Shown piece by piece: positions 43,044-53,294 of a stretch of 64,000 bases of DNA (within the stretch, counting starts at the first letter, position 1; every line of letters starts with the position of its first letter). A program made the position numbers and the translations under genes. The DNA is from JB111 sp049856175 (lineage in GTDB: Bacteria > Actinomycetota > Actinomycetes > Actinomycetales > Actinomycetaceae), in NCBI RefSeq assembly GCF_049856175.1, contig NZ_JBNDNA010000012.1, positions 44,966 to 108,965 of the forward strand, given 5' to 3'. A model generated the notes under the pieces. That model was given only the letters and a program-made list of their open reading frames with translations. It was not told the DNA's origin and made no database searches.

Positions 43044-43729
43044 GCCCGCTCCTCCCGGTTCTCGCCGTCGTCGGCGGTGGTGTCGGTGGCGTCGACGAGG
43101 TCGAGGCCGGTGAGCGTGCGCAGCGACTCGACCGTCGTGCCGAAGGTCTCGAGCACCTGAGCCCGGTCGCCGCCCAGCTCGAAGACGGCCTGGTCGGTGT
43201 AGAGCCGGGACACGCACGCCAGCCCCGTGGCCGGGTAGGTGAGCTCCTGGACGAGCTTCGAGGTCCCGTCCCTCGTCTCGAGGTTCATCATGACGAACAC
43301 CTGCTTGGCGCCGATGGCGAGGTCCATCGCGCCGCCGACGGCGGGGATCGCGTCGGCCGCTCCCGTGTGCCAGTTGGCGAGGTCGCCGCCCACGGAGACC
43401 TGGAACCCGCCGAGCACGCAGGCGTCGAGGTGCCCGCCGCGCATCATGGCGAACGAGTCCGCGTGGTGGAAGTAGCTCGCGCCGGGCAGCTCGGTCACCG
43501 GGATCTTGCCGGCGTTGATGAGCTCGTCGTCGACCTCGTCGCCCTCGGCGGCCGGCCCCATGCCGAGCATCCCGTTCTCGGTGTGCAGGGTGACGCCGTG
43601 CGCGGGCGTGAGGTGGTCGGAGACCTTCGTCGGCATGCCGATGCCGAGGTTGACGAACGCCCCGGTGGGGATGTCCTTCGCGACCCGGGCGGCGATCTCG
43701 TCGCGGCTCAGGCGTTCGGTGGCGCTCAT
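43040..43729 (-). CDS. pcaJ: 3-oxoadipate CoA-transferase subunit B
   Basis: A 229-residue beta subunit starting at ATG 43729. Family motifs are VNLGIGMPT and HTENGMLGMGP, the latter holding the glutamate that forms the CoA thioester, plus GGHLDACVLGGFQV. With PcaI it moves CoA from succinyl-CoA to 3-oxoadipate. The 4-bp overlap with pcaI fits equimolar synthesis. Related enzymes act on acetoacetate, but the pca context favours oxoadipate. Confidence 0.92.
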   Translation of the reverse strand: MSATERLSRDEIAARVAKDIPTGAFVNLGIGMPTKVSDHLTPAHGVTLHTENGMLGMGPAAEGDEVDDELINAGKIPVTELPGASYFHHADSFAMMRGGHLDACVLGGFQVSVGGDLANWHTGAADAIPAVGGAMDLAIGAKQVFVMMNLETRDGTSKLVQELTYPATGLACVSRLYTDQAVFELGGDRAQVLETFGTTVESLRTLTGLDLVDATDTTADDGENREERA

Positions 43730-44424
43730 GCCTCGGGCTCCTTCGTGGCGTCGGGGGCGGCGGCGGCCGGGACGGTGACCACGCGGTCGACGTAGATCCC
43801 GGGGGTGACGACGGTCTCCGGGTCGATGCCCCCGGTGGGGACGACCTCCTGGACCTGGACGACCGTGGTCGTTGCCGCCGCGGCCATGACGGGTCCGAAG
43901 TTGCGGGCGGTCTTCCGGTAGACGAGGTTGCCGACGACGTCGGAGCGCAGCGCCTTGACCAGCGCGTAGTCGCCCCGGATCGGGTGCTCGAGGACGTACA
44001 TGCGGCCGTCGATCTCGCGCGTCTCCTTGCCCTCGGCGAGCAGCGTGCCGTAGCCGGTCGGCGTGAAGAAGGCGCCGATCCCGGCCCCGGCCGCGCGGAT
44101 CCGCTCGGCGAGGTTGCCCTGCGGGACGACCTCGAGCTCGATCTCGCCTGCGCGGTACCGCGCGTCGAAGTGGTGGGAGTCGGTCTGCCGGGGGAACGAG
44201 CAGACGATCTTGGCGACGCGACCGAGCTGGATGAGCCGCGCGAGCCCGACGTCGCCGTTGCCGGCGTTGTTGTTGACGATCGTCAGGTCGCCGGCGCCCT
44301 GGTCGATGAGGGCGTCGATGAGCTCGACCGGCTGCCCGGCGGTGCCGAAGCCCCCGATGAGCACGGTCGAGCCGTCCGGGATGTCGGCCACGGCCTCGGC
44401 GGCCACGTCCGTGAGCTGGGGCAT
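43726..44424 (-). CDS. pcaI: 3-oxoadipate CoA-transferase subunit A
   Basis: A 232-residue alpha subunit starting at ATG 44424. It has IGGFGTAGQPVELIDALI near the N-terminus (the CoA-binding GGFG loop) and TIVNNNAGNGDVGLARL, then FFTPTGYGT and NFGPVMA. It is the first gene of the leftward pcaIJF set. The 278-bp gap to the divergent uvrA gene contains a LexA-type box close to uvrA; no clear pca promoter or operator could be picked out. Confidence 0.92.
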   Translation of the reverse strand: MPQLTDVAAEAVADIPDGSTVLIGGFGTAGQPVELIDALIDQGAGDLTIVNNNAGNGDVGLARLIQLGRVAKIVCSFPRQTDSHHFDARYRAGEIELEVVPQGNLAERIRAAGAGIGAFFTPTGYGTLLAEGKETREIDGRMYVLEHPIRGDYALVKALRSDVVGNLVYRKTARNFGPVMAAAATTTVVQVQEVVPTGGIDPETVVTPGIYVDRVVTVPAAAAPDATKEPEA

Positions 44425-44656
44425 GCGGTGCGCTCCTCGTCGATCGCGTCGTCCGGCGGGGCCGGCTCCACCGGACCATCCTCGGGTGTCGAGCCGGGAA
44501 TCTCCACCGCGCCCACGGACCGGGCGGTGGACGGGTCCGCGTGGTGGGCCAGGCGGTGCCGCGCGGCGGTCCCCGGCCCGGGCAGGCCGGCCTGCCGTGC
44601 CGGCGATGCCACCTGCCGACGGTCGCGTCCCGGTTCTCGTGTGACCGGGACGTCGC

Positions 44657-44672
44657 TCGAACAGGCGTGCGA
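44657..44672 (+). promoter_or_regulatory. LexA/SOS box upstream of uvrA
   Basis: TCGAACAGGCGTGCGA matches the actinobacterial/Bacillus-type LexA palindrome (TCGAAC-n4-GTTCGA) with one mismatch in the right arm. It ends 30 bp before the uvrA start and 17 bp before the TATCGT hexamer (44690-44695), where bound LexA would block RNA polymerase. Confidence 0.65.
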
Positions 44673-44689
44673 TTGTCGGTGGGTTGTCC

Positions 44690-44695
44690 TATCGT
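44690..44695 (+). promoter_or_regulatory. uvrA -10 element, leaderless
   Basis: TATCGT ends 7 nt before the uvrA GTG and no Shine-Dalgarno is present. Confidence 0.55.
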
Positions 44696-44702
44696 TGCCC
44701 GA

Positions 44703-47561
<2,859 letters not shown>

Positions 47562-47572
47562 CCCGGCCCCCA

Positions 47573-47593
47573 CCCGAGCCGGTCCGGTTCGGG
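47573..47593 (+). terminator. Terminator-like hairpin after uvrA
   Basis: CCCGAGC pairs with GTTCGGG (one G-T pair) around CGGTCCG, 11 bp after the uvrA stop and followed by GGGTGAG. The rest of the gap to 47746 shows no gene. Confidence 0.5.
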
Positions 47594-47745
47594 GGGTGAG
47601 CGGGACGCCGAGGCCGAGCTGCCCGCCCGCGCCCGCCACCGCGGCGGATGGGGAGCACTCCCCACGCCCTGCCGGATGGGCGCCGTCACCTGATCGTTAC
47701 CGTCGAGCCGGACCGCAGCACGCCGATCGAGGGGACGCACGCCGC

Positions 47746-48702
47746 ATGACCGAGGCCCCGCCGACGACCCCCGAGCAGACCGACCGACGCCTGGCGCTGT
47801 TCGAGGCCGCGGAGTGCGGTGGCATCGACGAGCTCCTCACGCACTACGACGACGGCGAGCAGGACGTCCGCCGCCTCGGGCAGCCCCTGCTGCTCGCCGC
47901 CCTGGGCAACGCCGACGAGGTCGCGCGTACCCGGATCACCCACTTCCTGCTGGACCAGGGGGCCGAGCCGGTGGCCAACGCCAAGGGCTTCGGACCCCTG
48001 CACGTGGCGTTCGCCCGCGGCTGGTCCGACCCCTCGGCGCTCACGCGGGTCGTCAGGCGCCTCCTCGACGTCGGTGCGGACCGGGACGGGCGGACCTACG
48101 ACTTCCGTGCGCCGTCGCACCTGCTCGCGCTCCTGCGCCTGCCCGAGGAGAGCCTCACCGAGCTCTACGACCTCTGGTTCGGCGGTGAGCCCGTCGATCT
48201 CACCACCCCGAACGCGCACGGCGCCGACCCGGTGGTGCTCGTCCGCCGGCTCGGTTCGCGGCCGGTCCTGCTGCGGCGCATGCAGGAGCACCGGGCCGCC
48301 CACGCCGACCGTCAGGAGGAGCTGCGGGCCGCGGCGGGCGAGGTCCCGACGTTCCGGAGCCACGTGGGCACGGGCCAGGTCTGCCTGGCCACGCACCACG
48401 TCGTCGAGGGGGCCGCGCCCGTCGCGTGGATGATTCGCGAGGAGCCCGCGTGGGAGGGTGACTCCGGCTGGCGGTTCTGGTCGGAGGAGGACGTCCCCCG
48501 CTACCGGGACGACACGCGCCAGGTGGTCGTCGTCCCCGTCGACGAGGCTGCCGCCGTCGACCCCTACGTCGTGGGAGCGTGGGGGCTGCCGGTCGGCACC
48601 CGACTGCTCGCGCGGCGCGGACAGCAGGGGCGTCAGGTGCTCGACCCCGGCACGATGCGGCCCTCGGCCGCCTACCCGTCCCAGCCACAGGAGACCCGAT
48701 GA
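47746..48702 (+). CDS. Ankyrin-like protein with C-terminal DUF2185 (Imm33-type) domain
   Basis: A 318-residue protein. Residues ~10-190 are ankyrin-like helical repeats (GQPLLLAALGNADEVAR, GFGPLHVAFARG, LLDVGADRDGRT). The C-terminal ~110 residues match DUF2185/Imm33: CLATHHVVEGAAPVAWMIRE.P, then DSGWRFWSEED and a late DPYV. DUF2185 proteins are common immunity-type neighbours of polymorphic toxins, and ankyrin repeats are a known immunity scaffold. It opens a chain of genes leading to the toxin at 49500 and overlaps the next start by ATGA. It may neutralise a toxin domain now lost, or assist the present one. Confidence 0.75.
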   Translation: MTEAPPTTPEQTDRRLALFEAAECGGIDELLTHYDDGEQDVRRLGQPLLLAALGNADEVARTRITHFLLDQGAEPVANAKGFGPLHVAFARGWSDPSALTRVVRRLLDVGADRDGRTYDFRAPSHLLALLRLPEESLTELYDLWFGGEPVDLTTPNAHGADPVVLVRRLGSRPVLLRRMQEHRAAHADRQEELRAAAGEVPTFRSHVGTGQVCLATHHVVEGAAPVAWMIREEPAWEGDSGWRFWSEEDVPRYRDDTRQVVVVPVDEAAAVDPYVVGAWGLPVGTRLLARRGQQGRQVLDPGTMRPSAAYPSQPQETR

Positions 48703-49178
48703 GCCAGCTGCCGTACGGATCGGCCTTCGTCTCGCCCGACGTCGCGCGCCAGCGCGACGAGCAGATCCAGCGGATCAACGACCAGGTCGAGCAGGCCCAG
48801 CGCAAGGCGTCCGCGTACGAGGAGTTCGGCCGGCGCGTCGAGGACCTGCGTGCCGTCGGCGTCAGCCGCGACCGCGGGGCCGAGGTGACGCTCGACGTGC
48901 ACGGCGCCGTCGTCGACCTCGCGCTGACCGAGGAGCTGAGCGACGCGACCCTCGTGCAGATCCGGCAGGACATCCTCGAGGCCAACGACGCGGCGCGGGT
49001 CGAGCTCGCGCGACTGGTCCGCGAGCTGGCGGAGGACGTCGGTGGGGTGGACGAGGAGACGGCCGCGTCCCTCGACGCGCTGTACCGTCCGCGGCTCGAC
49101 GACGGGGACGACGACGGGGACGACGACGGGGACGACGACGGCGTGGGCCGCCGCAGCGACGGGGGAGTGCTCCGATGA
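48699..49178 (+). CDS. YbaB/EbfC-family protein
   Basis: A 159-residue protein. An N-terminal coiled-coil segment (about 15-50) leads to the YbaB-type beta-alpha unit (GAEVTLDVHGAVVDLALTEE.L) and a helix IRQDILEANDAARVELARLV. The C-terminus is a run of DDGD units encoded by a 12-bp tandem repeat at about 49101-49140. Stand-alone YbaB proteins bind DNA, but versions like this one lie beside WXG100/EspC-type genes in actinobacteria and are thought to belong to secretion-linked loci. The ATG overlaps the previous stop, and the stop overlaps the next ATG. Confidence 0.7.
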   Translation: MSQLPYGSAFVSPDVARQRDEQIQRINDQVEQAQRKASAYEEFGRRVEDLRAVGVSRDRGAEVTLDVHGAVVDLALTEELSDATLVQIRQDILEANDAARVELARLVRELAEDVGGVDEETAASLDALYRPRLDDGDDDGDDDGDDDGVGRRSDGGVLR

Positions 49179-49498
49179 ACGACACCATCGACATCAACAG
49201 CGACGACATCCGGAGCCACGCCACCAGCGTCGACGGCGACCACTCCGGCGTCCAGATGGCGGCCGACGCCGCGGGGAGCGTCAACCTCTTCGACGGCGCG
49301 TTCGGCCTCATGTGCACGCCGTTCCTCCCGCCGATCATCAGTCCGCTCACCTCGGCGGTCTCCGAGGCGATCCAGTCGGTGGCCGACGAGATCGACGGCA
49401 CGGTCCTTCCGCTGAGAGACATGGCGGACGCGTTCGACGAGACCGACGACGACGGATCGGTCGAGTTCGACGCCGTCGACACGACCGTGGAGGTCTGA
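49175..49498 (+). CDS. EspC-like / WXG100-superfamily small protein
   Basis: A 107-residue acidic helical protein without signal peptide. It starts INSDDIRSHATSVDGDHSGVQMAADAAGS, the layout of EspC-like (DUF2580-type) secreted partners, and continues with a second helix (about residues 55-90, PLTSAVSEAIQSVADEIDG). There is no WXG triplet; a central hydrophobic stretch with CTPFLPPII separates the helices. Position directly before the large toxin, 1 bp apart from its start, suggests that it is a secretion partner or chaperone for the toxin. The assignment rests on pattern and context. Confidence 0.6.
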   Translation: MNDTIDINSDDIRSHATSVDGDHSGVQMAADAAGSVNLFDGAFGLMCTPFLPPIISPLTSAVSEAIQSVADEIDGTVLPLRDMADAFDETDDDGSVEFDAVDTTVEV

Positions 49499-49499
49499 C

Positions 49500-52400
49500 G
49501 TGTCCGCACCGAACCCGCTCGTCGCGCCCGTCGAGGACTCCTCGACCGCGCTCCAGGGCACCTTCATGCTCGAGGGGCTCGAAGGCGTGGTCACGGGCAT
49601 GCAGAACGAGGACTGGGTGGCCGCGTCGGTCTCCGGGCTGACTGCGGTCCTCGACTTCACGATGTTCGTCGACCCTTTCGGCGCGATCATCTCGATGGGC
49701 GTCGGCTGGCTCATGGAGCACTTCCAGCCGCTCAAGGGATGGCTCGACGACCTCACCGGCGACGCCGATGCCGTCACCGCCTTCGCCACCACCTGGACGA
49801 ACGTCCAGGATCAGCTGATCGAGTCGCAGTCGGCCCTGCAGGGGCATCTCGACGGCCAGATGGGCTGGATGTCCGCCGGTGCGATCACCACGTACCGCGG
49901 CGTGCAGCAGCGCAACATCGACGCGCTCGGGTCCTGCGCCGAGGGCGCGGGTTCCGCCGCCCTGGCCCTTCAGGGCGCGGCCATGATCGTCCAGGCCGTG
50001 CACGACATCGTGCGGGACGCGATCGCGGAGATCGTCGGCGCGATCGTCAGTGCCGGCCTCAAGGCTCTCGTTCCGCCGCTGATCCCCGAGGCGATCCGCG
50101 GGCTCGTCATGAAGGTCTCGAGCGCGGCCGCGCGTCTCCAGCGCAAGATCGACGGCGTCATCCAGTCGGTGAGCGCGCTGCGCGGCTTGCTCGACCGGCT
50201 CGACCGGATCATGAAGCGCCTCCCGCGCATCCTCACCAACCCCGGCTCCGTCATCCCGGCCCGGCCGGGCTGGGACGAGCTGACGCCGGGCATGCCGCGC
50301 CCGCGCCCGCCGGGCGAGGCGGGCGACCCGGTGCCGGCGTCCCACAACACTCCTGGGTCGAACACTCCTGGGTCGAACACTCCTGGGTCGAACACTCCTG
50401 GGGCGAACACGCCGGGCTCGAACACGCCTGGGTCGAACACGCCTGGGTCGAACACTCCTGGGTCGAACACGCCTGGGTCGAACACGCCTGGGTCGAACAC
50501 GCCCGGGTCGAACTCGCCCGGGTCGAACACGCCCGGCTCGAACAGCCCCGGTGCGGATACTCCTGGGTCGAACTCGCCCGGGTCGAACACTCCTGGGTCG
50601 AACACTCCTGGGTCGAACTCGCCCGGGTCGAACACGCCCGGCTCGAACAGCCCCGGTGCGGATACGCCCGGGTCGAACTCGCCCGGTCCGAACACGCCTG
50701 GGTCGAACACCCCTGGCTCGAACAGCCCTGGGTCGAACACCCCTGGCTCGAACAGCCCTGGCGTGGACTCTCCGGGGTCGAGCACACCTGGCTCGAGCGC
50801 GCCCGCTCCGAACCAGTCCTCCTCGCCGTCGGGCCCGTCGGACGCTGCGCCGGCCTCGTCGGGCGGAGCCGGCCCAGCCGCGCCTGCAGCACGACCAGGT
50901 GCCGTGAACGTGGACTCCGCCGCTCCCACACTGCCCGACGCGCGCCCCGCCGCCCCGGCAGCGGCTGCGCCCGACGCATCCGGCTCTGCGGCGCCGAGTC
51001 CGGCGCCGCGCGCGGCTCCGCAGCCGGACGGCCCGGTCGTCGCCAACAACCCGTCCAGCTCGTCCGGCGGTGGATCCGGGCAGCCGTCCGGGTCGGGGCC
51101 CGCCTCCGGTTCGTCGGCCGGACCCCGACCGGCAAGCTCTGCCGCACCAGGATCCTCGACGGCGCCGAGCAGCCCCGGAACGTCGGGCGGTCCGGGCTCG
51201 TCCAACAACGCCCCGAGCTCCCCGGGGACATCGCCCGGTGGCCGGACGCCGGCGGCAGCGGCCCCGAACGCGCCGGCGTCGCCTAGCAGCCCCAGCTCAC
51301 CGAGCACGCCCGGCTCGTCGAACGGTCCTGGCTCGTCCAGCACGCCGGGTGTGCGTCCGGACTCCCAGTCGCCGGACACCCCCGGTGCGCGGCCCGACTC
51401 CGAGACGCCTGCTGCGCGCCCGGAGTCCGAGGGTGCGGACACGCCGTCGGGTCGGAACGACGCGGGGGAGCCCGAGACGCCTGCTGCGCGCCCGGAGTCC
51501 GAGGGTGCGGACACGCCGTCGGGCCGGAACGACGCGGGGGAGCCCGAGACGCCTGCTGCACGCCCGGAGTCCGAGGGCGCGGACACGCCGACGCCCCGGC
51601 CCGACTCGGAGCCCGAGGGCCCGGGCAACCAGTGGGACCCGGACGAGTCGCCGCGCGACACGGTGCCGCAGAGTCACGACGACGCTCCCGGCAGCTACTC
51701 GGACCAGGACGTGGCCGACGCGCTCGACAACGCGCCGCGCAACCAGGACGGCCAGCCGGTCGACCATCGCACGGGCGAGCCGCTGCGGCCGGACGGCCCG
51801 GACGGTCGGAACACCCACATGAAGTGGGACCCGGACAACGACGAGTGGGTGCTCGAGAACCCCGGGGGCGGCGCACGGCCCGACGCGCCGGAGAGCGACG
51901 CACCGGACGCACCCGACGCACCGGACACCCCGGACGTCGACGACCCGCTGCCGACCTCGGGCGACCGATGGGGCGATGACGTCGCGGACCCGCGCCACCC
52001 GCACCACGACGCCCGTCCGGACGACAACGGCTACGTCGGCACGGTCGACCCGGACGTCGAGTCCCCCTCCGGACTCACCGACAGCGGTCGGCTGCAGGAC
52101 CCGGACGTCGTTCCACCCGAGCTCCAGCCCTTCGTCGACGACGGCTCGATCATCAACGACGACGGGGTGCTGCGCTTCGGTGAGCAGGTCGACATCGAGT
52201 TCACCCACTCGAACGTCGACCACAGCGGCGCGGAGTTCGATCGTCAGGTCGAGCTCCAACAACAGAGCCTTGCGCAGCAGAGCGGCCAGGACTGGGACGA
52301 CCACACGACCGGCTACAGCGATCGGGGACGTACCGGCGAGGCGGACCAGGCGAGCTATCGCGAGAACCAGGTCCAGCAGCGCGCCGACGTGCTCGAGGAA

Positions 52401-52697
52401 CAGGGGCTGTCTCCTGAGCAGGCACGTGCCCAGGCCGACCGGGAGATGTCCGACCAGGCGGTGCTGCACGGCCCCGACCAGGTGGCCGGCGGCAACCCGA
52501 ACAACTTCACCGGGATGGGGGACGCGGGTGTGAACTCCTCGCTCGGCTCCCAGTGGGGCGGCGAGAGCGGTCGGGCGGCAGACCTCCGCGCGCAGATGGA
52601 CGCCATCATCGAACGGAGCGGGATCCCGGACGAGCTCCTGGGCGACGTCCGGTTGAACCCGAGGTTCACCGTCGACCACACGGTCGACGTACCGTGA
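49500..52697 (+). CDS. Polymorphic toxin with C-terminal Ntox15 (HxxD) DNase domain
   Basis: A 1065-residue multi-domain toxin from GTG 49500. Residues 1-~240 are helical with no Sec signal and look like the export/WXG-type N-terminal region of actinobacterial toxins (W at about 100, amphipathic helices to 240). Residues 283-432 are 30 five-residue repeats, mainly NTPGS/NSPGS. Residues ~433-740 are Pro/Ser/Ala-rich, including a 24-residue tandem repeat. Residues ~890-1065 are the Ntox15 toxin domain: DIEFTH, EFDRQVELQQQSL, LHGPDQVAGG with H990 and D993 forming the HxxD motif, and GDAGVNSSLGSQW. Ntox15 members such as Agrobacterium Tde1 are DNases. The toxin tip looks slightly less GC-rich than the rest. 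Confidence 0.85.
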   Translation: MSAPNPLVAPVEDSSTALQGTFMLEGLEGVVTGMQNEDWVAASVSGLTAVLDFTMFVDPFGAIISMGVGWLMEHFQPLKGWLDDLTGDADAVTAFATTWTNVQDQLIESQSALQGHLDGQMGWMSAGAITTYRGVQQRNIDALGSCAEGAGSAALALQGAAMIVQAVHDIVRDAIAEIVGAIVSAGLKALVPPLIPEAIRGLVMKVSSAAARLQRKIDGVIQSVSALRGLLDRLDRIMKRLPRILTNPGSVIPARPGWDELTPGMPRPRPPGEAGDPVPASHNTPGSNTPGSNTPGSNTPGANTPGSNTPGSNTPGSNTPGSNTPGSNTPGSNTPGSNSPGSNTPGSNSPGADTPGSNSPGSNTPGSNTPGSNSPGSNTPGSNSPGADTPGSNSPGPNTPGSNTPGSNSPGSNTPGSNSPGVDSPGSSTPGSSAPAPNQSSSPSGPSDAAPASSGGAGPAAPAARPGAVNVDSAAPTLPDARPAAPAAAAPDASGSAAPSPAPRAAPQPDGPVVANNPSSSSGGGSGQPSGSGPASGSSAGPRPASSAAPGSSTAPSSPGTSGGPGSSNNAPSSPGTSPGGRTPAAAAPNAPASPSSPSSPSTPGSSNGPGSSSTPGVRPDSQSPDTPGARPDSETPAARPESEGADTPSGRNDAGEPETPAARPESEGADTPSGRNDAGEPETPAARPESEGADTPTPRPDSEPEGPGNQWDPDESPRDTVPQSHDDAPGSYSDQDVADALDNAPRNQDGQPVDHRTGEPLRPDGPDGRNTHMKWDPDNDEWVLENPGGGARPDAPESDAPDAPDAPDTPDVDDPLPTSGDRWGDDVADPRHPHHDARPDDNGYVGTVDPDVESPSGLTDSGRLQDPDVVPPELQPFVDDGSIINDDGVLRFGEQVDIEFTHSNVDHSGAEFDRQVELQQQSLAQQSGQDWDDHTTGYSDRGRTGEADQASYRENQVQQRADVLEEQGLSPEQARAQADREMSDQAVLHGPDQVAGGNPNNFTGMGDAGVNSSLGSQWGGESGRAADLRAQMDAIIERSGIPDELLGDVRLNPRFTVDHTVDVP
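50346..50795 (+). repeat. 15-bp tandem repeat array inside the toxin gene
   Basis: Thirty 15-bp units encoding (N/D/S)(T/S)PG(S/A/P/V). A higher-order copy is visible: the ~50 bp at 50511-50560 recurs at 50616-50665, a 105-bp period of seven units. The array encodes a flexible linker and is likely to change length by slippage or recombination. Confidence 0.9.
51402..51590 (+). repeat. 72-bp tandem repeat inside the toxin gene
   Basis: Two full copies (from 51402 and 51474) and a partial third (from 51546) of a 72-bp unit coding 24 residues (ETPAARPESEGADTPSGRND and four more). Copies differ by only a few bases, pointing to recent duplication. Confidence 0.88.
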
Positions 52698-52755
52698 CAC
52701 GGACGGTCCGGCCGGGCACGGGCCACGGCTTCGAGCACGACGGCAGGGGAGCGGG

Positions 52756-53130
52756 ATGACGCAGAAGTTCGGCGAGCACCACGACGAGGTCCAGGCGTTC
52801 CTCGACGAGGTGGTCGCGACACCTCGCGCGACCTGGGTCGATCTCATGGCGGGCGACTCGACGGTCCAGGAGCGTCCTGCGGCCGTCAAGGCGATCGTCG
52901 GCGGGCTGCCCGCAGCCGTGCGTGGCGCGGTGAGCAGCGCGGCGCTCGAGGCCATCGACGAGGTCGGACTCTCGGACGACGATCTCTCCGGCCGTCGGAG
53001 GCGCCAGCTGCGCGACCGCGTCGAGTCGGCGGCGGTCGCCGTCGCCCGCGGGGACGATCTCGCCCCCGAGCACCGCGAGGTGCTCCTCAGGCCGTTCGTC
53101 GACACGGGCTTCAGCTCGGTCGGATCGTGA
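52756..53130 (+). CDS. Unrecognised small protein after the toxin, possible immunity or accessory protein
   Basis: A 124-residue soluble, mostly helical acidic protein with no signal peptide, no membrane segment and no Cys. Helices include EHHDEVQAFLDEVV, RPAAVKAIVGGLPAAV and GRRRRQLRDRVESAAVAVA. I recognise no family. It follows the toxin by 58 bp; that gap is itself bridged by an open 21-codon frame (GTG 52694 overlapping the toxin stop, TGA overlapping this ATG), so translation could pass through. GGGGAGCGGG is the ribosome-binding site. Location suggests an immunity or accessory role; the antisense DUF1851 gene is the better immunity candidate. Confidence 0.6.
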   Translation: MTQKFGEHHDEVQAFLDEVVATPRATWVDLMAGDSTVQERPAAVKAIVGGLPAAVRGAVSSAALEAIDEVGLSDDDLSGRRRRQLRDRVESAAVAVARGDDLAPEHREVLLRPFVDTGFSSVGS

Positions 53131-53279
53131 GCCCGCGCTTCCGGACCCTCGACCCGGACGGTCTCGTCCCGGACGGGCCCTGCACCGCGCGGGACCACAC
53201 GCTGCTCGACCACTCGCGGGGCACGGTCGACAGACGCCGGCCCAGCCGCCGGCTCGAGGAGTATGCAGCGGTCCGGTGA
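53127..53279 (+). CDS. Possible 50-aa ORF coupled to the preceding gene
   Basis: GTG 53127 overlaps the preceding stop as GTGA and opens 50 codons ending TGA 53277-53279. Third positions are almost all G or C (only ggT, agA, taT and gcA deviate), as in the real genes here. The peptide is rich in Arg, Asp and Pro (RFRTLDPDGLVPDG, TARDHTLLDH). It could be a small gene or the remnant of a longer C-terminal toxin cassette. It ends 15 bp before the convergent immunity gene. Confidence 0.4.
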   Translation: MSPRFRTLDPDGLVPDGPCTARDHTLLDHSRGTVDRRRPSRRLEEYAAVR

Positions 53280-53294
53280 TCGGCTGGCAGGCGG

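Noticed and set aside
50346..50795. Regular repeats that might suggest a CRISPR array
   Set aside because: The unit is 15 bp, contiguous, without unique spacers, and in frame with the toxin protein.
49970..51661. A 563-codon minus-strand frame with GVFDPGVFDPG repeats opposite the toxin linker
   Set aside because: It is the antisense reading of the 15-bp tandem repeat. Repeats without stops stay open in several frames; there is no start context or domain.
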